Part shown: positions 16,774 to 25,107 of the stretch, piece by piece
Layout: each line of letters starts with the position of its first letter
How positions within the stretch are numbered: the first letter of the stretch is position 1
Origin: Candidatus Omnitrophota bacterium
Lineage (GTDB): Bacteria > Omnitrophota > Gorgyraeia > Tantalellales > Tantalellaceae
DNA: 38,006 nucleotides
Direction of reading: 5' to 3'
Assembly (NCBI GenBank): GCA_018813285.1
Contig: JAHJBY010000055.1
Span: 1 to 38,006 of the forward strand
The notes under the pieces: generated by a model
What the model was told of the DNA's origin: nothing
Database searches by the model: none
What the model saw: only the letters and a program-made list of their open reading frames with translations
Position numbers and translations under genes: made by a program

Positions 16774-16819
16774 TAAGTGTCAAAGTGTCATCGCTCACTT
16801 CGTTCGCTAACGTCAAAGT
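16774..16819 (+). repeat. 46-bp dispersed repeat, copy 2, in apt leader
   Basis: taagtgtcaaagtgtcatcg... aligns gap-free with the minus strand of 13972-14017, with 7 mismatches in 46. It contains two AGTGTCA units at period 8 and the shared core cgctcacttcgttcgcta. No ORF accompanies this copy. Confidence 0.85.
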
Positions 16820-16847
16820 AGTTGTTAGTTGTTAGTTGTTAGTTGTT
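16820..16847 (+). repeat. perfect 7-bp tandem repeat, 4 units
   Basis: agttgtt occurs four times in a row without mismatch, directly after the 46-bp repeat. It lies in the 154-bp space between hppA and apt. Confidence 0.95.
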
Positions 16848-16888
16848 AGAGTTTAATAGATACTCTCAAGAACCGAAAACCAGAAACT

Positions 16889-16912
16889 AAAAGCTGACAT
16901 CTGACAGCTTTT
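16889..16912 (-). terminator. hairpin terminator after hppA
   Basis: On the minus strand AAAAGCTG-tcagatgt-CAGCTTTT forms a perfect 8-bp stem beginning 3 bp after the hppA stop codon. The U-run is partly within the stem, so it resembles a bidirectional intrinsic terminator of moderate strength. Confidence 0.55.
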
Positions 16913-16914
16913 TA

Positions 16915-18903
16915 TTAAAACAGTGAGACGAACGAACTATTAAGTGTCACGAACAAGGAACCGAAGACAAGCGAGACGATACCCATCAACTTGATAAGAA
17001 TGTTCATGGCCGGGCCGGTAGTATCTTTGAATGGATCACCCACGGTATCGCCGACTACTGCCGCCGCGTGAGTTTCTGTTCCTTTCCCGCCGAGGTTTCC
17101 TTCTTCTATCCATTTTTTGGCGTTATCCCACGCGCCTCCGCCGTTAGACATCATAATGCCGAGCAGAACGCCGGTAACCGTAGCACCTGCCAGAAAACCG
17201 CCCAGGGCCTCAACCCCGAGGAATATCCCGACGATCACCGGACCGATCACGGCCGTGAGGCCGGGGAGGATCATTTCATGTAACGCGCCTTTTGTCGCGA
17301 TATCTATACAAGCCTGAGTGTCAGGTTTGGCGGTTCCTTCCAGCAGCCCTTTTATTTCCCTGAACTGCCGGCGGATCTCATGAACCAGTTTATCCGCGGC
17401 TCTGCCGACGGCTTTTAATGTCATGGCCGCTATGGCAAAGGGGACAAGGGCTCCGATAAATAGTCCAACAATGGATAACGGATCGATCAGATTGATCTCT
17501 TTAAGCCCGGTTACTTGTTGAAAAGCGGCAAAAAGCGCCAATGCAGTAAGCGCCGCGGATCCGATAGCAAAGCCCTTACCGATAGCCGCTGTGGTGTTTC
17601 CGAGTGAGTCGAGTTTGTCCGTTATCTTTCTTACGCCGCTTTCGAGTCCGGACATTTCGGCCAGACCCCCGGCATTGTCGGCTATGGGGCCGTATGAATC
17701 AGTGGACATGACTATGCCGATGGTGCAAAGCATCCCGACCGCTGCCAGCCCGATGCCGTACAGGTTGCCGAATTTGTACGCCACAAGTGTCGCCGCGCAG
17801 AGTGTAAGGATAGGCAGGATCGTACTTTCAAAACCTACGGCCAAGCCGGAGACGATAGTCGTTGCCGGGCCGGATTTCGAGCTTTTGGCGATATCTTTGA
17901 TCGGCTTACCGGAAGTGAAGTATTCACTTTCAATCCCGATAAGTACGCCGGCCATGAGACCTGCCAGGATCGACCAGAAATAATTTACTCCGCCGAACAT
18001 TCTTTGAGCCGTAAAATACGCGCCGGCCAAAAACAATATGCCGGCGACATAAGTGGTATTCCGCAAAGCGGTTTGAGGGCTAAGTTTTTTCAGGAATCGC
18101 ATTGATAGCACGCTCACCATTGATGCTACAAGGCCGATGGTAATGAGCACGATAGGGAAGGACATATGAGCCAGGTGGTTTGTCCCCATTGAAACACCAA
18201 TAGCCATGGTAGCGACAACAGACCCTACATAGGATTCAAAGAGATCCGCTCCCATGCCGGCCGTATCGCCGACATTATCGCCGACGTTATCAGCTATGAC
18301 ACCGGGGTTACGCGGGTCATCTTCCGGGATACCGGCTTCTACTTTACCTACCAGGTCGGAGCCCATGTCTGCCGCTTTTGTAAAAATACCTCCGCCGACA
18401 CGAGCGAACAAAGCTATGGAGCTTGCCCCCAAAGCGAAACCGGTGATAACTGAGGTGTCCGGCATATCCTTTGTGATCAGGTACCATGTGCCGATACCTA
18501 TGACGCCAAGAGCCGCTACGGTTATACCCATTACGGACCCGCCCCTAAAAGCGATGTCGAGGGCTTCCGAGGTTCCTTTCGCGCGAGCTCCTTCACAAGT
18601 CCTTGCGCTTGAACGAGTGGAGGCTTTCATTCCTATGAAGCCGGCCAGCATTGATGAGAAAGCGCCCGAGATATAAGCGATACCGGTTTCCAGGGAAAGA
18701 AATTTCGCGATAACAATAAACATGACGATCACGAAGACAAAAATGACCCGGTATTCTCGCGCAAGAAAAACCATAGCACCCTTGTGAACCTCATGGGATA
18801 TTTCCACCATAAGGTCGTTACCTTCGGGTTTTTTCATCAGCATAAAAAATGTGATGAGAGCAAAAGCGATCCCGATAACGCCTATTATGGGGATGAACAC
18901 CAT
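16915..18903 (-). CDS. hppA: membrane-bound pyrophosphatase, K+-dependent type
   Basis: Integral membrane enzyme that hydrolyses pyrophosphate to pump H+ (or Na+) across the membrane. Seen: many membrane spans, the pyrophosphate site [27 protein letters not shown] (from about 174), [21 protein letters not shown] (205-225), and a C-terminal [15 protein letters not shown]. At the diagnostic [11 protein letters not shown] (435-445), Ala439 and Gly442 replace the Lys and Thr of K+-independent enzymes, so it should need K+. Whether it pumps H+ or Na+ I cannot tell. 662 aa is on the short side but complete. Slight deviation: MGSDLVGK instead of the usual VGADLVGK. AGGAGG lies 10 bases before the ATG. 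Confidence 0.96.
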   Translation of the reverse strand: MVFIPIIGVIGIAFALITFFMLMKKPEGNDLMVEISHEVHKGAMVFLAREYRVIFVFVIVMFIVIAKFLSLETGIAYISGAFSSMLAGFIGMKASTRSSARTCEGARAKGTSEALDIAFRGGSVMGITVAALGVIGIGTWYLITKDMPDTSVITGFALGASSIALFARVGGGIFTKAADMGSDLVGKVEAGIPEDDPRNPGVIADNVGDNVGDTAGMGADLFESYVGSVVATMAIGVSMGTNHLAHMSFPIVLITIGLVASMVSVLSMRFLKKLSPQTALRNTTYVAGILFLAGAYFTAQRMFGGVNYFWSILAGLMAGVLIGIESEYFTSGKPIKDIAKSSKSGPATTIVSGLAVGFESTILPILTLCAATLVAYKFGNLYGIGLAAVGMLCTIGIVMSTDSYGPIADNAGGLAEMSGLESGVRKITDKLDSLGNTTAAIGKGFAIGSAALTALALFAAFQQVTGLKEINLIDPLSIVGLFIGALVPFAIAAMTLKAVGRAADKLVHEIRRQFREIKGLLEGTAKPDTQACIDIATKGALHEMILPGLTAVIGPVIVGIFLGVEALGGFLAGATVTGVLLGIMMSNGGGAWDNAKKWIEEGNLGGKGTETHAAAVVGDTVGDPFKDTTGPAMNILIKLMGIVSLVFGSLFVTLNSSFVSLF

Positions 18904-19163
18904 AATGAATCAGCCTCCTGACAATTTTAGTTTTTATACAACAACGATGAAATGAAAAAACAGGGGTCAAGTTATCACATTTACAGTGATTTTTCAACAG
19001 AAAAGGGTGGGTTGTCAAGCCGAGTACGGTCAGGTGAACTGCCCGGGGAGGGTGAACTTGCCTATAACCGTTTAAAATGCTACAATGTTGCGACGTGCGG
19101 GATGTGGCCGCGAACACACATATCTAATGTTCAGTAATGTTATGATAGATAACGGAGGGGATA
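18904..19163. other. divergent intergenic region, hppA / nucleotidyltransferase
   Basis: 260 bp without a gene. It contains a small inverted repeat ATCAC-N7-GTGAT (18974-18990) about 70 bp before hppA, a GC-rich 16-mer ctgcccggggagggtg (19039-19054) that recurs in reverse at 37846-37861, and a plus-strand promoter. I found no convincing hppA promoter. Confidence 0.5.
19058..19086 (+). promoter_or_regulatory. putative sigma-70 promoter for nucleotidyltransferase-TPM genes
   Basis: TTGCCT (19058-19063), 17-bp spacer, TACAAT (19081-19086). It lies 77 bp before the nucleotidyltransferase start. The GC-rich 16-mer ends 3 bp before the -35. Confidence 0.5.
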
Positions 19164-19907
19164 ATGGAGCTGAAAAATCTTGATAAACTTCCGGACGGTG
19201 CAGGGAAAGTTCTTACGCCGTACCTGGAGAAATTGTTAAAAATATTCATGAACGATATTGTCTCCGTCTTTGCTTACGGTAGTGTCACCGGGCCGGATTA
19301 TAATGCCAAGAGATCGGATATTAGTATTGCCGTTATCCTCAAAGACGCCTCCTGCCGGACGCTGAGGCCGGCGCTCAAATTATTAAGATCCGGGCTGAAG
19401 AAAAAGATAATTGTTCCGCTTTTTCTAACGCGCAAATATATCGAAATGTCGATGGATACTTTTCCCATGGAATTTATGGAGATGAGGGATACGCAGCTTA
19501 TTCTTTTCGGTGAAGATGTTCTTGAAAAAATAACCGTTACTGATGAGGATATAAGAAGGGAATGTGAGTATCAGATCAAGGGCAAACTTCTTACGCTGCG
19601 TCAAGCCTACCTCGAACAGGCGTTAAGGCCAAAGGCGCTGGAAAGGCTCATAAAGACGGCCATGCGGGTATTGTTCCCCGTATTTCGGAGCGTTCTCAGG
19701 ATAAAAAGCGGAAAAGCACCGTCTCTCGACAAGGCGGAGATCCTCCGCGGCCTTTCGGAAGAGCTTGGCATTGATGTCGATCCGTTTCTTGCAGTGCTCC
19801 GGGACGGGCGGGCAGACGGACGCATAGGGACGCATTCCGCGGAGTTGTTCATAGACGCGTTTGTAGCACAACTGGAACGTCTATCTAACGCTGTAGATGA
19901 AATGTAA
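19164..19907 (+). CDS. nucleotidyltransferase-domain protein
   Basis: 247 aa with an N-terminal polymerase-beta-type nucleotidyltransferase fold: VSVFAYGSVTGPDYNAKRSDISIAV, with the Gly39-Ser40 signature and the acidic SD at 51-52 followed by I-S-I rather than the usual D-x-D/E, so the second metal ligand looks changed. The remainder is helical with no motif I recognise. GGAGGGG precedes the ATG. It is 11 bp before the TPM gene. Such proteins can be antitoxin-like or modify small molecules; no HEPN partner is adjacent, so I assign no role. The altered acidic motif may mean an inactive domain. Confidence 0.75.
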   Translation: MELKNLDKLPDGAGKVLTPYLEKLLKIFMNDIVSVFAYGSVTGPDYNAKRSDISIAVILKDASCRTLRPALKLLRSGLKKKIIVPLFLTRKYIEMSMDTFPMEFMEMRDTQLILFGEDVLEKITVTDEDIRRECEYQIKGKLLTLRQAYLEQALRPKALERLIKTAMRVLFPVFRSVLRIKSGKAPSLDKAEILRGLSEELGIDVDPFLAVLRDGRADGRIGTHSAELFIDAFVAQLERLSNAVDEM

Positions 19908-19918
19908 GGATACGTGAT

Positions 19919-20665
19919 ATGAAAAAAACAACAACAATTATTGCCGGTGCATTCATTTTTTGCCTGGCTGTGGGAGTGTCCTCGGGTGCCGAAGTCAGGC
20001 TCCCCGCATCCAAGGGATTCATTAACGATTACGCGCGGGTGATCCCAGAAAATTCCGCGGTTGCACTGGAAAATATGCTTACCGTTATTGACGAGAAAAC
20101 TTCCGCTGAAGTGGCAGTTGTCACTGTTCGTACCACTTCACCGCTCACTATAGAGCAATACGCGGAGGCCCTGTTTCAAAAATGGGGTATAGGCAAAAAA
20201 GGTTCCGATAACGGCATCCTGATACTTGTCGCTACGGTGGACAGAAAGGCCAGGATAGAGGTAGGGTACGGGCTTGAAGGCACCGTTACCGATCTAAAAA
20301 GCAAGCTGATCATCAACGAACAGATGATCCCTAATTTCAAAACGGAGAATTACGCCGGTGGAATATACGCGGCTGTCGCGGCGATCGCGGGGTTGCTGGA
20401 GAAAGAATACGGTGTCAAGATCGATCTTGCGGGGGACGGAGCGGCAATTCCGGCGCATTACAGGTCCAAAAAATCACGCGGGTCACCTTTGTTAACATTG
20501 TTGCTTTTTATAATAATCTTCGGATTCAGGTTCGGAACAATGTTTTTTCTTGTGAGCCGTAGAGGCGCGTACTGGTCGGGTGGTTCAGGCGGATCGTTCG
20601 GCGGAGGCTTCGGAGGGTTTGGTGGAGGGTTTTCCGGAGGAGGCGGCGCGTCCGGGGGTTGGTGA
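19919..20665 (+). CDS. TPM-domain membrane protein (YgcG family)
   Basis: 248 aa. Seen: an N-terminal signal peptide (to about residue 24), a TPM domain with INDYARVIPENSAVALENML, SAEVAVVTV and QKWGIGKKGSDNGILIL (about 32-150), a membrane span near 183-203, and a glycine-rich C-terminus ending SGGGGASGGW. This is the usual YgcG/TPM layout; the domain is exported and its activity is unclear (reported as phosphatase-like in plants). TPM and LemA genes are commonly neighbours, as here, and are thought to act together at the envelope. AAGGA precedes the ATG. Confidence 0.9.
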   Translation: MKKTTTIIAGAFIFCLAVGVSSGAEVRLPASKGFINDYARVIPENSAVALENMLTVIDEKTSAEVAVVTVRTTSPLTIEQYAEALFQKWGIGKKGSDNGILILVATVDRKARIEVGYGLEGTVTDLKSKLIINEQMIPNFKTENYAGGIYAAVAAIAGLLEKEYGVKIDLAGDGAAIPAHYRSKKSRGSPLLTLLLFIIIFGFRFGTMFFLVSRRGAYWSGGSGGSFGGGFGGFGGGFSGGGGASGGW

Positions 20666-20681
20666 AGAGTATTGAGTCATG

Positions 20682-20797
20682 AGGCTGTGTCATAACGCGA
20701 GAAAAGCCATTGTTTATGTCGTTTATAAGATCTTATGGATCCCCGCTTTCGCGGGGATGACAATTATTGGGTTGAAATGTGTATTATGACACAGCCT
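20682..20797. mobile_element. 116-bp MITE-like element with 14-bp perfect terminal inverted repeats
   Basis: aggctgtgtcataa (20682-20695) and ttatgacacagcct (20784-20797) are exact inverted copies. Between them lie a 12-bp palindrome ataagatcttat (20725-20736) and a hairpin atccccgc-tttc-gcggggat (20739-20758). The latter belongs to the widespread repeat word that gives IPAKAGIH-like peptides in false ORFs. There is no transposase and no obvious target duplication. It separates TPM from LemA. Confidence 0.75.
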
Positions 20798-20834
20798 GAA
20801 TACGATATACACAATACGAAAAAAGGGGGTAAAT

Positions 20835-21401
20835 ATGAAGGCTTTATGGATAGCTTTAATTGTGATCGTGGTTGTGGTGCTTATGATCGGCGGTTGGTTG
20901 ATCAACGGACTGAATCACGTAGTTCGTCTGGACGAAGCCGTTAATTCCGCATGGGCGCAGATCGACAATCAATTGCAGAGAAGAAATGACCTTATTCCGA
21001 ACCTTGTTAATACGGTAAAGGGATACGCGGCCCAGGAGAAAGACGTTTTTCTAAAGGTAACGGAGCTTAGGAGCCAGTGGGGAAAAGCGGATACCCAGGC
21101 CGAAAAAATGGAGAACGCCAATCAAATGTCAGGCGCTCTTGGCAGGCTTCTTCTTGTCGCGGAGAATTATCCGCAGCTTAAGTCTAATCAGAACTTCCTA
21201 GCCCTGCAGAGCCAGCTTGAAGGGACAGAGAACAGGATAGCGGTTGAAAGAATGCGGTACAACCGGGATGTAAAGGTGTTCAACGCGTACAGGCGCACGG
21301 TCTTTGGTTCGATATTCGCGTCGATGCGCGGGTTGACACAACCACGGGAATATTTTGAAGTGGATGAGTCGGTGAAGGCCGTACCTGCAGTCAAGTTTTA
21401 A
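20835..21401 (+). CDS. lemA: LemA family protein
   Basis: 188 aa, an envelope protein with one N-terminal membrane span (about 3-23) and a helical body. Seen: the family core VNSAWAQIDNQLQRRNDLIPNLVNTVKGYA, then LGRLLLVAENYPQLKSNQNF and AYRRTVFGSIFASMRGL (parts). Molecular role is not established; it is often next to TPM proteins, as here. AAGGGGG lies seven bases before the ATG. The inverted-repeat element sits in the gap from TPM, so the pair may no longer share a simple transcript. Confidence 0.93.
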   Translation: MKALWIALIVIVVVVLMIGGWLINGLNHVVRLDEAVNSAWAQIDNQLQRRNDLIPNLVNTVKGYAAQEKDVFLKVTELRSQWGKADTQAEKMENANQMSGALGRLLLVAENYPQLKSNQNFLALQSQLEGTENRIAVERMRYNRDVKVFNAYRRTVFGSIFASMRGLTQPREYFEVDESVKAVPAVKF

Positions 21402-21446
21402 GGGCCCGATCTCATCTCCGGGGTGGGACCGGGTAAAGGTGGCAAG

Positions 21447-22154
21447 ATGGAGAGAAAGACGGTCGCGATAATACTTGCCGGCGGGGAAGGTGTACGTATG
21501 GACGCTGATTGTCCTAAACAGTTCCTTCCGCTTGCCGGCCGGCCGGTTATCGCGCATAGCCTTGCCGCATTCGAAAGGAGCGGATGTGTAACGGACATTG
21601 TGGCAGTTTGTCACTCTGCGTACATTGACCGCTTGAAAGGCATCATAGAGGAGTACGGTATGAAAAAGGTTCGTACCGTGGTTGCCGGCGGCAGGACACG
21701 TCAGGAATCTTCTCTTATTGGTGTGAAAAATTGTCCGACTGGAACAGAATACGTTGTGATACATGATGCCGTGCGGCCGTTGGTCGGGATGAATACAATA
21801 GAACGTACGGTTGAGGCGGCCGCTAAAAAAGGCGCCGCGGCTTCCGCGGTCAAGGCCGCGGATACGATAGTGGAAGTCGCGGATGGGTGTATAATCGGGA
21901 TTCCTTCACGGGATACCATGATGAGGGTCCAGACCCCGCAGGGATTCAGGTATGATCTTATCCTGGAAGCGCATGAGAAGGCCCTTTCAAGCGGTATCGC
22001 CGGCGCCACTGACGATTGCGGCCTGGTGTTGGGCATGGGCGCGCCCGTCGCGGTGATAACGGGCTCAACACGAAATATAAAACTCACCGATCAAGCCGAT
22101 CTCGAGTTCGCGGAAAAACTTTTTCTGCGACAGAAAGATCCGGGCGAAGGGTAG
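21447..22154 (+). CDS. ispD: 2-C-methyl-D-erythritol 4-phosphate cytidylyltransferase
   Basis: Transfers CMP from CTP to MEP in the non-mevalonate isoprenoid pathway. Seen: IILAGGEGVRMDADCPKQFLPLAGRPVIAHSL (CTP-binding loop, quoted in part), VIHDAVRPLV, AASAVKAADTIVEV and RVQTPQGFRYDLI. 235 aa from the ATG at 21447 is normal. The track's GTG at 21423 adds eight non-conserved residues, and AAAGGTGG sits properly before 21447. Next gene starts 6 bp downstream. Its place at the head of the polysaccharide cluster may reflect undecaprenyl carrier supply (inference); an annotation as a ribitol- or sugar-phosphate cytidylyltransferase is possible but less likely. Confidence 0.9.
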   Translation: MERKTVAIILAGGEGVRMDADCPKQFLPLAGRPVIAHSLAAFERSGCVTDIVAVCHSAYIDRLKGIIEEYGMKKVRTVVAGGRTRQESSLIGVKNCPTGTEYVVIHDAVRPLVGMNTIERTVEAAAKKGAAASAVKAADTIVEVADGCIIGIPSRDTMMRVQTPQGFRYDLILEAHEKALSSGIAGATDDCGLVLGMGAPVAVITGSTRNIKLTDQADLEFAEKLFLRQKDPGEG

Positions 22155-22160
22155 AGATAA

Positions 22161-23600
22161 ATGAAAAGAGCCGCGGCGGCTATTCTCATAATCCTTGTAG
22201 TGGTCTCGTTCATCGGGCGTGTTAACAATTTCAAGAACCGGAACGTTTTAAGCTGTGACGAGGTCGTTTATTTCACACTTGCGGTCCAGGTTGCGCGAGA
22301 TCCGGCCGCGTACAACACAGCAGAGCTTTATCAGACCGGCCGGCCGGAAGGGCGGAAACTTCCACCTTATCTCAATAAACCGTTATTCAAACATCCGCAT
22401 TTCAATAAACCGTTATTCAAACATCCGCCGTTATTTACATCCATGATAGTCCTCAGCCATATGCTATTCGGAACTACATATAATTCCGCTTTTCTGGTAT
22501 CGTTGTTTTTTGGGCTTCTCCTGATAATAACAGCGTATTTTTTAGGCGCGGCATTATTCGATGGTAAAACAGGAATATACGCGGCCCTTATCATGGCGAT
22601 AGAGCCGGTCATCTGGATAAGTTCGCAGAAAATATGGATGGAGACGACACTGGCTTTTTTTGCTGTTCTATCGTTGTGTTTGTTCGCGATTGCAGTGAAA
22701 CGGTACAATGCGGTGCTTGTGATAGCAAGCGGGGTCGCGGCAGGCTTCGCGGCGCTTACAAAATATCCGGGCGCGTTGGCCACCATGATCATATTCATCT
22801 ATGCATTATGCTGTGACCGACGTTTTTTTAAGAAAAAAGCGTTTATTGCCAGCTTATTCATACCGTTCATAATGCTCCTGCCGTGGTTTTGGTGGAACCA
22901 TGCGGTGTACGGTAATGAAATGTTCACCGCTAACGTTGAGGTCATGAAAGCCGTGAATGGGATGCGGCGCTTAGTAGGGGTAGCGTGGGTTCCGGCGTTG
23001 ATCGCGGCAGCAGCGGCAGGGGCTGCTGTATTGATAAAACGAAAATACATGGATCCGCGAGGTCGACATTTTTCCCGAACCGCCGCGAGCTTCGGCGCAA
23101 TCGTTTCTATCTGCCTGTTTTGCGCTATTATTTTTATTCTGCGGAAACATATCGCGAACACTTGCAGTATCTTTTTTATACCCGCGGCAGGATGGGATAT
23201 GGGGATGTTCAAAGGCGAGCCATGGTATTTTTATATGGGCAGGCTCACGGAACTCTCTCCTTTTTATGTGTTCTCTTTTGCGGCGGTGTTATTCCCGATC
23301 TTTGATAAAAAGCGCCTGAAAGAATATTCGTTTCTGCTCATCGCGGCCATGTTAACTTTTGTTCCCTATATTTTATGGCAGAACTATCAGAGCAGATACA
23401 TCGCCTCTGCTATTGTTCCGCTCGTCGTATTATCTTCGAGGGTTCAGATCTCACTTGCCGAGAGGGCCGGATGTATCCGGAAGGAGTACCCCCGGTACGC
23501 GGCGACAGGCGTTTTAGTGATGATAGTATTGTATGCTGTTATGAGGACTTTGTATATCGATATTGTTCTGGTGGCCCCGGATGTTGCGTGTTATTTTTAA
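22161..23600 (+). CDS. GT39/PMT-like membrane glycosyltransferase
   Basis: 479 aa with about ten to twelve predicted membrane spans and an early extracytoplasmic loop with acidic residues (LSCDEVVYFTLA near residue 31), the layout of ArnT/PMT-type enzymes that use a lipid-linked sugar on the outer face of the membrane. FKHPPLF near residue 88 resembles the K/H-PPL motif of the family. Odd: this loop contains an in-frame 30-bp tandem duplication, giving NKPLFKHPH followed by NKPLFKHPP. Starts 6 bp after ispD. Acceptor is unknown. Confidence 0.75.
   Translation: MKRAAAAILIILVVVSFIGRVNNFKNRNVLSCDEVVYFTLAVQVARDPAAYNTAELYQTGRPEGRKLPPYLNKPLFKHPHFNKPLFKHPPLFTSMIVLSHMLFGTTYNSAFLVSLFFGLLLIITAYFLGAALFDGKTGIYAALIMAIEPVIWISSQKIWMETTLAFFAVLSLCLFAIAVKRYNAVLVIASGVAAGFAALTKYPGALATMIIFIYALCCDRRFFKKKAFIASLFIPFIMLLPWFWWNHAVYGNEMFTANVEVMKAVNGMRRLVGVAWVPALIAAAAAGAAVLIKRKYMDPRGRHFSRTAASFGAIVSICLFCAIIFILRKHIANTCSIFFIPAAGWDMGMFKGEPWYFYMGRLTELSPFYVFSFAAVLFPIFDKKRLKEYSFLLIAAMLTFVPYILWQNYQSRYIASAIVPLVVLSSRVQISLAERAGCIRKEYPRYAATGVLVMIVLYAVMRTLYIDIVLVAPDVACYF
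22372..22428 (+). repeat. in-frame 30-bp tandem duplication in GT39-like gene
   Basis: A 27-bp sequence beginning tcaataaaccgttattcaaa is present at 22372-22398 and identically at 22402-22428, a period of 30 bp. It duplicates ten residues next to the family HPPL motif without breaking the frame. Complete identity implies a recent event or an assembly error. Confidence 0.95.
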
Positions 23601-23643
23601 TGCGACTCTCTCGAAAATTCAGAAGATGATAAAAGGCGTTGAA

Positions 23644-25107
23644 ATGAGCGCGATAAGATTAAAGTCGCTTTTTTTGAAAAATAAAACATTCAGACAAATT
23701 ATTTTTAAGAACACATTTTGGCTGGTGATCTCCGCTATAATTCGGCAAGTAGTGAGTTTTGTTGTTGTCATCTTGATAGCCCGTCATTTCGGGCCTGTAA
23801 TTTACGGTAAGCTGGTGTTCGGTTTGAGTTTTGTCGGGTTGTTCGCGGTCGCCATGGATTTCGGGTTCAGTTATTTGGTAGTACGTGAGGTAGCCCGGCA
23901 TAAGGAGAAGAGTTCCCAGTATATTGATAACATAATTTTGATAAAATTTATTTTAAGTTTGATCGGTTTAAGTTTAATAGCTGTTGTGATCAATTTGCTG
24001 GGCAAAGAAGCTGACGTTATCAGATTGGTCTATTTTTTGGGGATTTACACAGTCATCAATACTTTCACTGTGTTTTTTTACTCTATTTTTCGCGCTAATG
24101 AACAGATGCAGTATGAGACCGTCTGTGCCGTGTTTCAGAGCCTGGGCTTGCTGGGTCTGGTGGGATTTTTGATAGCAGGTAGTGGTTCTCTTGTAAGCAT
24201 CAGTTTTGCTTACATAGGATCGACCGTAGTCGGCATCGTTCTTTCTTTGATTTTTGTACGGAAGTATTTTTCTAGATTCTTATTGAAAGTTAATCTTTCA
24301 ATTTGTTGGAAGCTCCTGAAGCAAGTCTGGCCGTTTGGATTAACTTTTATTTTCATATCAGGGTATTATCATACGGATGTGATCATGTTGTATGTCATGA
24401 AATCAGATATCGCTGTAGGATGGTACGGGGCCGCCCATCGGTTTTTATTGTTATTGATAGGAATTCCTTCGCTTTTACAAGGTGTTTTCTTCCCGCGCTT
24501 GTCACATGCTTTTATAAGTTCGAAAGACAAATTCAAAAATGTTTTCAATCATTTTCTTAGGTATATATTCATAATCAGTTTTCCGATATGCATAGGTGTA
24601 ATGTTGCTGTCCGGAAGGTTGATATTGCTGGTTTATGGGCGTACATTCGAGCAGTCCATTTTGGTGCTTCAGATGCTGATCTGGTCGTTTCTGTTTGCCG
24701 CGATCGGAGGGGCGTTCGGTAGCGCTTTAAATTCTTCCGATAGACAAATCGCGCTGATGAAGATTACCGGGGCGGCTTTTGGGGCCAATATTTTGTTAAA
24801 TCTTATGCTTATACCAAGGTTTAGCTATATGGGCGCGGTATTTGCCACTAACCTGACAAGATTTTTTGTGATCTCGATTGAAGCTGTATTGCTGTACCGG
24901 ATCGGTTTTCTGCCGGGGGCTATAAATTATTGGAAGATCTGGATCAAAATAATCTCATCAACGGCTGTGATGGGGATATTTATAGTGTTGTTTAAAGAGA
25001 TAAATCTTTTTATTTTGATGCCTTTCGCGGCGCTTATATATTTCAGTCTATTATATCTGATGAAAGGTTTAAATATTGCCAGAACTGTAAAGGATCAAAA
25101 TGGGTGA
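23644..25107 (+). CDS. Wzx-type polysaccharide flippase (MOP superfamily)
   Basis: About 487 aa, nearly all hydrophobic, with 12-14 likely membrane spans. The N-terminal pattern KNTFWLVISAIIRQVVSFVVVILIARHFGPVIYGKLVFG (in part) and a later GAVFATNLTRFFV are typical of polysaccharide flippases that move lipid-linked repeat units outward. The ORF track starts at 23563, overlapping the previous gene; the ATG at 23644 is preferred because AAAGG lies eight bases upstream and the flippase homology begins soon after. The 3' end overlaps the methyltransferase gene by 8 bp. AT-richer than its neighbours by eye, common for such loci. Confidence 0.88.
   Translation: MSAIRLKSLFLKNKTFRQIIFKNTFWLVISAIIRQVVSFVVVILIARHFGPVIYGKLVFGLSFVGLFAVAMDFGFSYLVVREVARHKEKSSQYIDNIILIKFILSLIGLSLIAVVINLLGKEADVIRLVYFLGIYTVINTFTVFFYSIFRANEQMQYETVCAVFQSLGLLGLVGFLIAGSGSLVSISFAYIGSTVVGIVLSLIFVRKYFSRFLLKVNLSICWKLLKQVWPFGLTFIFISGYYHTDVIMLYVMKSDIAVGWYGAAHRFLLLLIGIPSLLQGVFFPRLSHAFISSKDKFKNVFNHFLRYIFIISFPICIGVMLLSGRLILLVYGRTFEQSILVLQMLIWSFLFAAIGGAFGSALNSSDRQIALMKITGAAFGANILLNLMLIPRFSYMGAVFATNLTRFFVISIEAVLLYRIGFLPGAINYWKIWIKIISSTAVMGIFIVLFKEINLFILMPFAALIYFSLLYLMKGLNIARTVKDQNG

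Noticed and set aside
17591-17983. Plus-strand ORFs over hppA (also 17068-17317, 18254-18676)
   Set aside because: Reverse reading of a highly constrained membrane protein; proline/serine-rich translations typical of antisense frames.
18974-18990. ATCAC-N7-GTGAT as a CRP/FNR-type operator for hppA
   Set aside because: Half-sites are inverted relative to the CRP consensus and only 5 bp long; not enough to call.
20723-20905. 60-aa ORF with the VIPAKAGIH peptide and the 20735 ORF on the other strand
   Set aside because: This peptide is the usual false translation of the widespread gcggggat/atccccgc repeat, here inside the inverted-repeat element.
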